A stretch of DNA of 64,000 nt from an uncultured Actinomycetes bacterium (lineage in GTDB: Bacteria; Actinomycetota; Actinomycetes; Nanopelagicales; Nanopelagicaceae), in the NCBI GenBank assembly GCA_903822425.1, contig CAIJOY010000047.1, forward strand, positions 47,753-111,752, written 5' to 3'. This document shows, piece by piece, positions 15,554-24,545 of this stretch. How positions within the stretch are numbered: position 1 is the first letter of the stretch; every line of letters begins with the position of its first letter. The notes under the pieces were generated by a model, which was not told where the DNA came from, searched no databases, and worked only from the letters and a program-made list of their open reading frames with translations. The translations under genes were made by a program, and so were the position numbers.

Positions 15554-17121
15554 ACACATCTACTCAACTTGCCCGCAGAATCGTCACTGAATTAATTGAA
15601 GGTGGCATCAATGACATAGTTCTTTCACCTGGTTCTCGCAATGCACCACTTTCCATTGCTTTATATGAAGCAGAAAAGGCGGGCCTGCTCAACCTCCATA
15701 TTCGTATTGACGAGCGCACCGCTGGATTCTTTGCGCTAGGTATTGCAAAAGCAGCAAAAAAAGCCGCCGCTGTTGTTTGCACGAGCGGAACTGCAGTGGC
15801 TAACTACCACCCGGCCGTCCTGGAAGCACATCACTCACATATTCCACTTTTGGTAATTACTGCCGATCGACCAGCACGCATGCGTGAAACCGGAGCAAAT
15901 CAAACAACAATTCAAAATGGAATTTTTGCTAACGCAGTTGCTTATGAAGCAGATATTTCAGACCCAGATATCAAACTCACTCGTGCTTTCAACGGACTCT
16001 TGTCTGGACCAGTGCATCTGAACTTGCAATTTGATGAACCGCTGGTACCGGATGACAAAAGTAAGTGGCTCAAAGGAATCAAGCCTCGAGACTATCTTTT
16101 AACAAGTAAATCACCCCGCGAAGAATTAGTAATCAGACAGTCGCGAGGAGTTCTCGTTATTGGCCATGATCGCGCAGGATTGAGCGTGACTGAAATTTCA
16201 GACTTTGCCATAGAACTTGGTTGGCCGATAGTTGCAGAAGACCCCCTCTCCTTTCCAAACAGTATTGCTCACGCATCCCTCTTGTTGACTTCAGAAAAGA
16301 CCCGCGAAATTTTGCAACCAGATGTCGTACTTGTGATTGGTCGCACCACCCTTTCTCGCTCGATTAATGCTCTTGTGAAATCCGCACGTAAAGAAATTGT
16401 CATTGATCCGCGAATAGTTGACATTGATGTGAAGCGTTCTGCAGATCAGATTTTGGAAGGTTTACCTAAACTTACAAACGAATTTACCTTTGATGAAGAA
16501 TGGATTCCACTGTGGCACAAATACAGCGAGAAAGCTAAGCAAGCAATTGCAGATGTGCCTGATTGGTCCGAACAAAATATTGCACGCCAACTTTCAGCCC
16601 GATTACCAGAAGGATCCACACTCTTTATTTCCTCATCACGACCAATCCGTGACATTGAAGGTTTTGCTGAACCACGCGCGGGCATTGAAACTTTTGCCAA
16701 TAGGGGGTTAGCCGGCATCGATGGAAATATTTCAACATCGCTTGGAATCGCTTCTCAACGAGATTCTGCCGTTGCTGTTATTGGTGATCTCTCATTCCTT
16801 CACGATCTCACGGGCTTGATTGGAGCAAAAGGCATCAACCTGTGCATCTTGGTGCTTAATAATGATGGTGGTGGCATTTTCTCTACTTTGCCACAAAATG
16901 GCGTTGACGGCTTTGAAAAGATTTTTGGAACACCCCATGGTCTAGATCTCAATGCGATCGCAACTTCTATGGGTATTACCACTAAAAATGTAAAAAACAT
17001 GAAGCAACTTTTACAGGAGTTATCGTTACCTATTCAAGGTATTTCCGTTCTTGTCGCCGACCTTCCCAATAGAGAAGTAAATGCAAAATACTTGAAGAAG
17101 ATTAACTCAACTCTTTTGTAG
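15550..17121 (+). CDS. menD: SEPHCHC synthase (2-succinyl-5-enolpyruvyl-6-hydroxy-3-cyclohexene-1-carboxylate synthase)
   Basis: MenD is the thiamine-diphosphate enzyme that joins isochorismate and 2-oxoglutarate. Visible motifs are LSPGSRNAPLSIAL, the ThDP-activating Glu region RIDERTAGFFALG, VVCTSGTAVANYHPAV, and the Mg/ThDP-binding IGDLSFLHDLTGLIGA followed by LNNDGGGIFSTLPQ. The track uses GTG 15541; GTG 15550 overlaps the menC stop as GTGA and gives MNTSTQLARRIV, the better start (523 aa). Its 3' end overlaps the convergent menF by 15 bp. Confidence 0.95.
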   Translation: MNTSTQLARRIVTELIEGGINDIVLSPGSRNAPLSIALYEAEKAGLLNLHIRIDERTAGFFALGIAKAAKKAAAVVCTSGTAVANYHPAVLEAHHSHIPLLVITADRPARMRETGANQTTIQNGIFANAVAYEADISDPDIKLTRAFNGLLSGPVHLNLQFDEPLVPDDKSKWLKGIKPRDYLLTSKSPREELVIRQSRGVLVIGHDRAGLSVTEISDFAIELGWPIVAEDPLSFPNSIAHASLLLTSEKTREILQPDVVLVIGRTTLSRSINALVKSARKEIVIDPRIVDIDVKRSADQILEGLPKLTNEFTFDEEWIPLWHKYSEKAKQAIADVPDWSEQNIARQLSARLPEGSTLFISSSRPIRDIEGFAEPRAGIETFANRGLAGIDGNISTSLGIASQRDSAVAVIGDLSFLHDLTGLIGAKGINLCILVLNNDGGGIFSTLPQNGVDGFEKIFGTPHGLDLNAIATSMGITTKNVKNMKQLLQELSLPIQGISVLVADLPNREVNAKYLKKINSTLL

Positions 17122-18333
17122 AGCGCTTTTCATCGGCAAAAATTTAACTTGGCTTTCCATGAACTCTTTTTCTGGATTAGATTCAGATACGATCCCGCAC
17201 CCAGCAAATAATCTAATTTGATGGTTTGTAATTTGCCCACATCTCAATGCGATGCCTAGTTCGCCATCACCACGTGCATCAATCCAGCCAACAGGGCCTG
17301 CATATCTACCTCGAGACATTCCTTCAAGGTCTGAAATAACTTTTGCTGCAAGGTCAGTTGGAGTTCCACAGACCGCAGCAGAAGGATGAAGTTTTTCAAG
17401 GATGGCAAATACATCAATACGGTTAGGTGAATCCGATAGTGCCCCGGTTACATCAGTGGCTAAGTGCATCACATTTGCTAGGTGCAAAACGAAAGGTGAA
17501 TCAGGCACGTTAGTTGAAGTACAGAAAGGAAGTAAAGATTCAGCAACAGAGCGGACAGCAAAGTCATGTTCTTCTAAATCTTTCGAGGAGCGAGCAAGTG
17601 ATGCCGCAAGTGCTAAGTCTTTCTCATCATCACCTGTCCGACTAATAGTCCCAGCCAAAACTCTGGATGTAACCATTCCTTTGTTTAACCGCAAAAGTAA
17701 TTCTGGTGTGGCACCGATTAGCCCCTCAACGGCAAAAATCCATGTCGAGGGATATTCAGCTGCCAAAGCGCGCAGGATTGAGCGTGCATCTATCGTCGAG
17801 TCAGTCGTCGCAGTTAGATCCCTAGCCAGAACAACTTTTTGAATTTTTCCGGACTTGATTAAATCAATTGCTGTTGCAACTTGGCGCTGCCATTGCGGCG
17901 CCGAGAGCGTGCCATCGTGCCAGGAGTATTGAAGTTGAGATGGGACTGCATCGCTGACATCAATTGGTGGCTGTCCGCCTTCTCCAATCCAGGTGATCCA
18001 GGATTTGCCCGCACGCATGCCTATTACAATTTTTGGAATCACCAAGACAGAATCTTCTTCATCAGAAAATGAAAATGATGTGAAAAGTATTGGCCCTGTT
18101 CCGTTAGCGTGTACAGAGTCTGTAATAGCAAATTTTTCTAAGTGGGCATGCCACCATTGGCGCGCTTCACGAAATCGATTAGGGCCACGGACTGTTGTTT
18201 TGGCGTGAACACCCCACCCGACTAATCCGTCGCCACCACGAACCCAAGAAACTGGTTGAGCATCGGGAAATAACTCTAAAAGTGGTGGATGCTCACCGAG
18301 ATGGGTAGTTGTTACGGGGATTAAAGAGGGCAC
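17107..18333 (-). CDS. menF: Isochorismate synthase
   Basis: MenF converts chorismate to isochorismate, the entry step of the pathway whose later genes surround it. The 408-aa chorismate-binding protein has QKVVLARDLTATT, GATPELLLRLNKG, AGTISRTGDDEKDLALA, HPSAAVCGTPTDLA and the C-terminal SRGRYAGPVGWID with CGIVSESNPEKE. An entC-type siderophore role is possible by family, but the position next to menD favours menaquinone. The GTG start lies 9 nt after the bioY stop without a clear Shine-Dalgarno sequence, so coupling to bioY is likely. Confidence 0.9.
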   Translation of the reverse strand: MPSLIPVTTTHLGEHPPLLELFPDAQPVSWVRGGDGLVGWGVHAKTTVRGPNRFREARQWWHAHLEKFAITDSVHANGTGPILFTSFSFSDEEDSVLVIPKIVIGMRAGKSWITWIGEGGQPPIDVSDAVPSQLQYSWHDGTLSAPQWQRQVATAIDLIKSGKIQKVVLARDLTATTDSTIDARSILRALAAEYPSTWIFAVEGLIGATPELLLRLNKGMVTSRVLAGTISRTGDDEKDLALAASLARSSKDLEEHDFAVRSVAESLLPFCTSTNVPDSPFVLHLANVMHLATDVTGALSDSPNRIDVFAILEKLHPSAAVCGTPTDLAAKVISDLEGMSRGRYAGPVGWIDARGDGELGIALRCGQITNHQIRLFAGCGIVSESNPEKEFMESQVKFLPMKSALQKS

Positions 18334-18342
18334 TTGGATAAT

Positions 18343-18918
18343 TTATTTTTGTACGAATCGCCACACGATTGGGAGTGAAGTTCCGGCAATTGCAACTTTA
18401 AAAATCTCGCCAATAATAAATGGTGTAAGTCCTGCAGAAATCGTCCAAGACCAACCCTTATCAGAATGTGCAAATAACCAAATAAGTCCAAATGAAAAGA
18501 TCACAACGTTTCCGAGCAGCATTGTTGGGAGTGCAGTCATAATGCGTTGATCCCACTTGCGACCGGCAAGTGCACCAACAATGATGGATGCGACAAGCAT
18601 TCCGATGAGATAACCACCGGTAGCACCAGTCAGACGTGCAAGGCCATGAGCTCCGTGAGCAAAAACTGGTGCGCCAGCAATGCCGACGAGTAAGTACATA
18701 AGAACTGTTGTTGCACCCAAGGTTGCACCATAACTAGTTCCAATTAAGAGCACGGCAAGAGTTTGGCCGGTTACAGGAATAGGTGAGCCGGGCACAGGGA
18801 GCGCAATTCGTGCCATTGCAGCAATAAAGAGGGTTCCGGAAGTGATAAAGAGAGCATTGTTGAGGGCAGTAGTGCGAGGAAAAATTGCGCTTCGCAGTGA
18901 GATGACCGAAATCGACAT
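18343..18918 (-). CDS. bioY: BioY, biotin ECF transporter S component
   Basis: The 191-aa membrane protein has about six helices and the BioY signature PVPGSPIPVTGQTLAVLLIG followed by GATGGYLIGMLVAS. BioY captures biotin and normally works with an ECF energising module (EcfAA'T), which is not in this window; some BioY proteins transport alone. A strong GAAGGAG site precedes the ATG at 6-nt spacing. It is first in a two-gene minus-strand unit with menF. Confidence 0.93.
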   Translation of the reverse strand: MSISVISLRSAIFPRTTALNNALFITSGTLFIAAMARIALPVPGSPIPVTGQTLAVLLIGTSYGATLGATTVLMYLLVGIAGAPVFAHGAHGLARLTGATGGYLIGMLVASIIVGALAGRKWDQRIMTALPTMLLGNVVIFSFGLIWLFAHSDKGWSWTISAGLTPFIIGEIFKVAIAGTSLPIVWRFVQK

Positions 18919-18955
18919 GATCGCTCCTTCATGGGTGGTTTTGATTTGTGGGGTG

Positions 18956-18965
18956 AGCCTACTCT
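18956..18965. promoter_or_regulatory. Overlapping divergent -10 elements between bioY and menG
   Basis: AGCCTACTCT contains TAGGCT on the minus strand (for bioY, about 38 nt before its ATG and upstream of the RBS) and TACTCT on the plus strand (for menG, 16 nt before its ATG). The two hexamers share the central TA. No good -35 is evident, so this rests on -10 matches alone. Confidence 0.33.
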
Positions 18966-18981
18966 GCGCGAGAATACGGGC

Positions 18982-19674
18982 ATGGCTCGAGCTAATCTAG
19001 ATAAAGATCCCGAGGAAGTTGCCGCCATGTTTGATGGTGTGGCACAGCGTTATGACCTTATTAACGATCTTTTGAGCCTGGGTCGCACTCATGCGTGGAG
19101 AAAATCCACGACCGCACTGATCGCTCCCCGTCCTGGCATGAAGATTTTGGATTTGGCCGCAGGAACTGGCTCCTCCAGTGCCCCATTAGCAGCCGCTGGT
19201 GCGCAGGTCATTGCTAGCGATTTCTCTGAAGGGATGTTGGCAGCTGGCCGCGCTCGCCACCCAGATCTGAGTTTCGTTAAGGCCGATGCCCTGAATCTGC
19301 CCTTCAAGCCGGCAACTTTTGATGTAGTCACTATCTCCTTTGGGCTTCGAAATACCAGCGATATGTCACAGGCTCTTGCAGAAGCCCTGCGAGTAACCAA
19401 AAGCGGAGGCAAATTAGTTGTCGCAGAATTCTCCCACCCTACGTGGCGCCCGTTTCGTACTATTTATATGAAATATTTGATGAACGCCCTGCCTCGGATT
19501 GCTCGTTTGAGCTCGAGTAACCCCGATGCCTACGTATATCTGGCCCAATCGATTCAAAATTGGCCAGACCAAGCCGAATTAGCCAAGGCAATCACCCATG
19601 TTGGCTGGAGTGAGACCTCATGGAAGAACCTCACGGGTGGGGTTGTCGCAGTTCACACGGCCATCAAGCCATAG
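18982..19674 (+). CDS. menG: Demethylmenaquinone methyltransferase
   Basis: MenG/UbiE uses SAM to methylate demethylmenaquinone, the last step of menaquinone synthesis. The protein shows PEEVAAMFDGVAQRYDLINDLLSLG at the N-terminus, the SAM-binding motif ILDLAAGTGSSSAPL, the acidic loop IASDFSEGML, and FDVVTISFGLRNTSD. The track start at 18931 would lie upstream of the candidate promoter; ATG 18982 gives 230 aa (MARANLDKDP), the usual family start. No ribosome binding site is obvious. Confidence 0.94.
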   Translation: MARANLDKDPEEVAAMFDGVAQRYDLINDLLSLGRTHAWRKSTTALIAPRPGMKILDLAAGTGSSSAPLAAAGAQVIASDFSEGMLAAGRARHPDLSFVKADALNLPFKPATFDVVTISFGLRNTSDMSQALAEALRVTKSGGKLVVAEFSHPTWRPFRTIYMKYLMNALPRIARLSSSNPDAYVYLAQSIQNWPDQAELAKAITHVGWSETSWKNLTGGVVAVHTAIKP

Positions 19675-19680
19675 CGGTTA

Positions 19681-19707
19681 TTGGCTTAGCGCTTGCGAGC
19701 ATAGGAT
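19681..19707 (+). promoter_or_regulatory. Candidate promoter of the nuo operon
   Basis: TTGGCT at 19681-19686 and TAGGAT at 19702-19707 could be -35 and -10 boxes, with a short 15-bp spacer. The -10 ends 10 nt before the nuoA ATG and no Shine-Dalgarno sequence lies between, so the 14-gene operon would begin with a nearly leaderless mRNA. Confidence 0.38.
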
Positions 19708-19717
19708 TTGAGCCATC

Positions 19718-20089
19718 ATGGCGTCCACACCTAATCCTTACGTGCCGATCTTGGTCATTGGAGCAATTGGCTTTGGCTTTGCTGCTTTCTCAGTTCTTAT
19801 CGCAGCACTAACCGGTCCAAAACGTTACAACAGAGCTAAAGAGCAAGCATATGAATGTGGAATCGAACCAAGTCCACAAGCTGCTGAGGGTGGACGTTTT
19901 CCTATTAAATATTTCTTAACTGCGATGCTCTTCATTATTTTTGATATTGAAATCGTATTCCTTTATCCATGGGCAGTCTCTTTCGACAAACTCGGCGTTT
20001 TTGGTTTGGTTGAAATGATGCTCTTTATTTCTACGGTCTTTGTTGCGTATGCCTATGTATGGCGCCGCGGCGGACTGGAATGGGATTAA
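19718..20089 (+). CDS. nuoA: NADH-quinone oxidoreductase subunit A
   Basis: A small membrane subunit (123 aa, three transmembrane helices) of complex I. Family markers are [29 protein letters not shown] and [17 protein letters not shown], with the conserved acidic residues in the second helix. It opens a gapless nuoA-N operon, 43 bp after menG. Confidence 0.96.
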   Translation: MASTPNPYVPILVIGAIGFGFAAFSVLIAALTGPKRYNRAKEQAYECGIEPSPQAAEGGRFPIKYFLTAMLFIIFDIEIVFLYPWAVSFDKLGVFGLVEMMLFISTVFVAYAYVWRRGGLEWD

Positions 20090-20091
20090 TC

Positions 20092-20646
20092 GTGGGTCTC
20101 GAGGAGAAGTTACCTAGCGGATTAGTTCTTACCAGTGTTGAGAAACTTGCTGGGTATATGCGAAAGAATTCTCTTTGGCCAGCAACTTTTGGTTTAGCTT
20201 GCTGCGCAATTGAAATGATGGCAGCCGGTGCAGGCCGCTATGACTTGGCGCGTTTTGGTATGGAAGTATTCCGCGCTTCGCCGCGACAAGCAGATTTAAT
20301 GATTGTGGCTGGGCGAGTATCAAACAAGATGGCTCCAGTACTTCGTCAGATTTACGATCAAATGGCTGCTCCAAAATGGGTTATTGCGATGGGGGCTTGT
20401 GCATCATCTGGTGGAATGTTTAACAACTATGCCATCGTCCAAGGTGTTGATCACGTAGTGCCTGTAGATATTTATTTGCCAGGTTGTCCACCGCGACCTG
20501 AAATGTTGATGGATGCGATCTTGAAATTGCACGAAAACATTAACGATGCAAAGCTCGGTCCAAATCGCGAAAGAATTATTCAAGAAGTAGAAGCAGCCGC
20601 AATGGCAGCCAAACCAACCCATCAAATGAAGGGTTTGTTGGCGTGA
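20092..20646 (+). CDS. nuoB: NADH-quinone oxidoreductase subunit B
   Basis: NuoB carries cluster N2, the last iron-sulfur centre before quinone. The tandem cysteines are in [12 protein letters not shown], with further ligands in MGACASSGG and LPGCPPRPE. The track start at 20059 lies inside nuoA; GTG 20092 gives 184 aa starting [10 protein letters not shown], the conserved N-terminus of actinobacterial NuoB. It is 2 nt after the nuoA stop. Confidence 0.96.
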   Translation: MGLEEKLPSGLVLTSVEKLAGYMRKNSLWPATFGLACCAIEMMAAGAGRYDLARFGMEVFRASPRQADLMIVAGRVSNKMAPVLRQIYDQMAAPKWVIAMGACASSGGMFNNYAIVQGVDHVVPVDIYLPGCPPRPEMLMDAILKLHENINDAKLGPNRERIIQEVEAAAMAAKPTHQMKGLLA

Positions 20647-21272
20647 ACGATAAGGGAATGTTTGGAGCCCCCGGCACCGGAGATACATCAGGATTTGGCG
20701 GCCTAGTTCGCATTCCAGCATCCACGGGCTCAAGCCAGCGTCCTTATGGAAGTTATTTTGATGAAGTTGCCGATGATCTCGAGCGCGCATATCCAGATTT
20801 TGCAGATGCAATTGAGCGCGTAGTTGTTGATCGTGGCGAGCTAACTCTTTATATCAAACGTGAGCGACTTGTTGATGTTGCTCTAGTTTTACGCGACAAG
20901 TTGCTTTTTGAAATGTGTCTGGGGGTTAGTGGAGTTCATTATCCAACCGATACTAATCGCGAGTTGCATGCGGTCTACCCATTACTTTCGCTGACAAAGA
21001 ATCAACGCGTACGTATGGAAGTTTGTGTCCCAGATTCAGACCCACATGTCCCATCTTTGGTCGAAGTTTGGGCTGGCAATAACTGGAACGAACGCGAAAC
21101 ATTCGACATGTTCGGAATTATTTTTGATGGCCATCCTGGTCTTACTCGTATTTTAATGCCGGATGATTGGCGCGGTCATCCTCAGCGCAAGGATTATCCA
21201 CTCGGAGGAATTCCAGTTGAGTACAAAGGTGCAACTATCGCACCACCTGATGAACGTAGGTCGTACCGATGA
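20643..21272 (+). CDS. nuoC: NADH-quinone oxidoreductase subunit C
   Basis: The 209-aa peripheral-arm subunit contains the 30-kDa-subunit signature region ([20 protein letters not shown] followed by [21 protein letters not shown]). An extra N-terminal stretch of about 35 residues is glycine-rich, as in other actinobacterial NuoC. The GTG start overlaps the nuoB stop by 4 bp; separate C and D genes are present, not a fused nuoCD. Confidence 0.95.
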   Translation: MNDKGMFGAPGTGDTSGFGGLVRIPASTGSSQRPYGSYFDEVADDLERAYPDFADAIERVVVDRGELTLYIKRERLVDVALVLRDKLLFEMCLGVSGVHYPTDTNRELHAVYPLLSLTKNQRVRMEVCVPDSDPHVPSLVEVWAGNNWNERETFDMFGIIFDGHPGLTRILMPDDWRGHPQRKDYPLGGIPVEYKGATIAPPDERRSYR

Positions 21273-22609
21273 ATACTTTTACAGATCCATACGCGTCCTC
21301 GCGCGAGACTACTGAAGGAACAGTTTTCTCGGTTACTGGCGGGGATTGGGATTCATTAGTTACTGAAATCGGAGCAACTAAAGAAGAACGCGTTGTCGTG
21401 AATATGGGTCCACAGCACCCATCAACACATGGAGTTTTACGTTTAGTTCTTGAACTCGAAGGTGAGACAGTTAAGGAAGTTCGCTGCGGAATTGGATATC
21501 TCCACACAGGCATTGAAAAGAATGCCGAATTCCGCAGCTGGACTCAAGGCGTCACTTTTGTTACTCGTATGGATTACCTAGCCCCACTCTTTAATGAAAC
21601 CGCTTATTGCCTAGGTGTCGAAAAATTGTTGGGTATCACCAATGATGTTCCAGAACGAGCCAGTGTTATTCGCGTAATGATGATGGAATTCAATCGCATT
21701 TCATCTCACATGGTTGCACTAGGCACCGGAGCACTCGAACTCGGGGCTTTAACACCAATGATTTTCTGTTTCCGCGAACGTGAAAAAGTTTTAGATGTCT
21801 TCGAGAACATCTCAGGTCTTCGCATGAACATGGCCTATATCCGTCCAGGTGGAGTGGCTCAAGACCTTCCAGCGGGATCTTTGCCAAAAATCCGCGAGAC
21901 AGTGAAAGAGCTTCGCCGCGATTTCAAAGATAACGAGAAACTACTTATCGGAAACACGATCTGGATGAAGCGCACTGAAGGAATTGGATATCTAGATCTA
22001 GCAGGATGCACAACTCTCGGTGTTACCGGCCCAGTATTAAGATCCACTGGAATGCCTTGGGATTTGCGCAAAACTGCCCCATATTGCGGATATGAAAATT
22101 ATGAATTTGATGTAATCACCGCAACCAGTGCAGATGTCTATGGTCGTTTCTTAATTCGTATGGCCGAACTAGAACAGTCACTTCGCATCATCGATCAATG
22201 TATTGATAAATTGGAACTCTCCGAAGGACAGCCAGTGATGGTTGCAGATAAGAAGATTGCTTGGCCGGCGCAACTTGCACTTGGTGGAGATGGAATGGGC
22301 AACTCCCTTGATCACATCCGCGAAATTATGGGCGAATCGATGGAATCACTGATTCATCACTTCAAATTAGTGACAGAAGGTTTCCGCGTTCCAGCTGGCC
22401 AGGTCTATACAGCAGTGGAATCTCCACGTGGTGAATTAGGTGTGCATCTAGTTTCAGATGGTGGCACCAAACCATATCGCGTGCACTTTCGCGAACCATC
22501 CTTTAACAACTTGCAATCAACGGCAGCAATGTGTGAAGGAAGTTTGATTGCAGACATTATCGGAGCGGTTGCTTCCATTGACCCTGTAATGGGAGGCGTT
22601 GACCGCTAA
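21269..22609 (+). CDS. nuoD: NADH-quinone oxidoreductase subunit D
   Basis: The 446-aa 49-kDa-type subunit helps form the quinone pocket with NuoB. The conserved stretch [21 protein letters not shown] lies near residue 45, then [12 protein letters not shown] and the C-terminal [15 protein letters not shown]. An N-terminal extension of about 40 residues precedes the core. ATGA overlap with nuoC. Confidence 0.96.
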   Translation: MNTFTDPYASSRETTEGTVFSVTGGDWDSLVTEIGATKEERVVVNMGPQHPSTHGVLRLVLELEGETVKEVRCGIGYLHTGIEKNAEFRSWTQGVTFVTRMDYLAPLFNETAYCLGVEKLLGITNDVPERASVIRVMMMEFNRISSHMVALGTGALELGALTPMIFCFREREKVLDVFENISGLRMNMAYIRPGGVAQDLPAGSLPKIRETVKELRRDFKDNEKLLIGNTIWMKRTEGIGYLDLAGCTTLGVTGPVLRSTGMPWDLRKTAPYCGYENYEFDVITATSADVYGRFLIRMAELEQSLRIIDQCIDKLELSEGQPVMVADKKIAWPAQLALGGDGMGNSLDHIREIMGESMESLIHHFKLVTEGFRVPAGQVYTAVESPRGELGVHLVSDGGTKPYRVHFREPSFNNLQSTAAMCEGSLIADIIGAVASIDPVMGGVDR

Positions 22610-23241
22610 TGGCATATACAGAGCAAGATCTAGTAACGATGGACTCGATCATCGCGCGATACCCTCGTAAGCGTTCAGCAATTATGCCTTTGCTGCATTT
22701 CACCCAATCTCGAGATGGTTTCATCACAGGTGAAGGCATTGAATTAATCGCTAAGAAACTTGATTTAGCTACTGCTGAAGTTTCAGCAGTTTCAACTTTT
22801 TATACACAATACAAACGTAAGCCTGTCGGTGAATATCACGTGGGTGTCTGCACCAATACTTTGTGCGCAATTATGGGCGGAGATGAAATTTTCTCTGGCC
22901 TGAAAGATCATTTAGGTATTGAAAATGATGGAGTCACAGCAGATGGCAAAGTTTCACTTGAACATATCGAATGCAATGCTGCCTGTGACTTTGCACCAGT
23001 TGTCATGGCCAACTGGGAGTTCTATGACAATCAAACTGTGCAGTCAGCTAAAGATTTAGTTGATTCGATGCGTGCTGGAAAACCTAAACCACCAACTCGC
23101 GGACCTGATTCCTTACCCACGTGGAAAGAAAATTCTGCCGTGCTTGCAGGTTTAAATGACGGTCGCTCTGCAGAGGGTGTCCAAGCAGGAGAACCTTCCT
23201 TGCTGGGATTAAAAATTTCCAAGAAGGGAGCAAAGGGATGA
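22609..23241 (+). CDS. nuoE: NADH-quinone oxidoreductase subunit E
   Basis: The 210-aa 24-kDa-type subunit binds a [2Fe-2S] cluster (N1a). The four ligands lie in GVCTNTLCAIMGG (C-x4-C) and IECNAACDFAPVV (C-x3-C). Past about residue 155 the tail is Pro/Gly-rich and poorly structured, a feature of actinobacterial NuoE. Start and nuoD stop share one base (TAATG). Confidence 0.95.
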   Translation: MAYTEQDLVTMDSIIARYPRKRSAIMPLLHFTQSRDGFITGEGIELIAKKLDLATAEVSAVSTFYTQYKRKPVGEYHVGVCTNTLCAIMGGDEIFSGLKDHLGIENDGVTADGKVSLEHIECNAACDFAPVVMANWEFYDNQTVQSAKDLVDSMRAGKPKPPTRGPDSLPTWKENSAVLAGLNDGRSAEGVQAGEPSLLGLKISKKGAKG

Positions 23242-24545
23242 CCAAGTTGATGCCCGTGCTCTCGGCACATTGGGATGAGAAAGATTCATTCACGATGGCC
23301 GGATATAAGCGCCATGGAGGATATGACGCAGCTGCTAAAGCTTTGAAGATGGAACCTGATGCAGTCATTCAATTGGTGAAAGATTCAGGACTGCGCGGTC
23401 GCGGTGGAGCAGGTTTCCCAACTGGCATGAAATGGGGATTCATTCCACAAGGCGATAACAAAGACCACTATTTGGTTGTTAATGCCGACGAATCCGAACC
23501 TGGAACTTGCAAAGATATGCCTCTACTTCTTGCAAACCCACATGTATTGCTTGAAGGCATGATTATTGCTTCATATGCAATTCGCGCCAAGTATGCATTT
23601 GTGTACGTACGTGGCGAAGTCACGCACGTTGTCCGTCGCGTTCAGCAAGCAATCGAAGATGCCTACAAAGCGGGATACCTAGGTAAGAATATTTTTGGTA
23701 GCGGAGTCGATCTTGAGCTCGTAATGCATGTTGGTGCCGGTGCATACATATGTGGAGAAGAAACCGCTCTCCTTGATTCACTTGAAGGATTTCGTGGACA
23801 ACCGCGATTGCGACCACCGTTTCCTGCAATTGCTGGTTTGTATGCCAGACCAACTGTTGTAAACAACGTTGAATCAATCGCATCAGTTCCCTCAATCATT
23901 GCAAATGGAGCCGAATGGTTTTCATCTATGGGAACCGAAAAAAGCAAAGGCATGACCCTTTATTCTCTTTCTGGTCACGTCCAAAACCCTGGGCAATTTG
24001 AAGCACCACTGGGAATTACTTTGCGTGAAATTCTCGAACTGGCTGGGGGAATTCGCCCGGGACATCAACTTAAATTCTGGACACCTGGTGGTTCATCGAC
24101 TCCAATCTTTACAGCTGACCACTTAGACACTCCTTTAGATTACGAAGGTGTGGCCGCAGCTGGTTCGATGTTGGGAACAAAAGCTCTGCAAATTTTTGAT
24201 GAAACTACGTGCGTTGTGCGAGCAGTACTGCGCTGGTCCGAGTTCTATGAGCACGAATCTTGTGGCAAATGCACGCCTTGCCGTGAAGGAACTTACTGGT
24301 TAGTCCAGATCATTCAAGACCTCGAGAATGGTAAAGGTACTGAAGCGGATCTGGAAAAACTACTGGATCTTTGCGACAACATCATGGGACGTTCTTTCTG
24401 CGCACTAGGAGATGGTGCAACAAGCCCAATTACTTCATCTATTAAGTATTTCCGTGATGAATACATCGCGCATGTAACTAATCAAGGATGTCCATTTGAT
24501 CCGCACGCTTCGACTCTTTTTGCTGGCACGAAAGTGGGTGCCTAA
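23238..24545 (+). CDS. nuoF: NADH-quinone oxidoreductase subunit F
   Basis: The 435-aa 51-kDa-type subunit holds FMN, the NADH site and cluster N3. Markers are [16 protein letters not shown] (NADH/FMN loop), [29 protein letters not shown], and the [4Fe-4S] motif [15 protein letters not shown] with a later Cys in [15 protein letters not shown] overlap with nuoE and 1-bp contact with nuoG. Confidence 0.96.
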   Translation: MTKLMPVLSAHWDEKDSFTMAGYKRHGGYDAAAKALKMEPDAVIQLVKDSGLRGRGGAGFPTGMKWGFIPQGDNKDHYLVVNADESEPGTCKDMPLLLANPHVLLEGMIIASYAIRAKYAFVYVRGEVTHVVRRVQQAIEDAYKAGYLGKNIFGSGVDLELVMHVGAGAYICGEETALLDSLEGFRGQPRLRPPFPAIAGLYARPTVVNNVESIASVPSIIANGAEWFSSMGTEKSKGMTLYSLSGHVQNPGQFEAPLGITLREILELAGGIRPGHQLKFWTPGGSSTPIFTADHLDTPLDYEGVAAAGSMLGTKALQIFDETTCVVRAVLRWSEFYEHESCGKCTPCREGTYWLVQIIQDLENGKGTEADLEKLLDLCDNIMGRSFCALGDGATSPITSSIKYFRDEYIAHVTNQGCPFDPHASTLFAGTKVGA

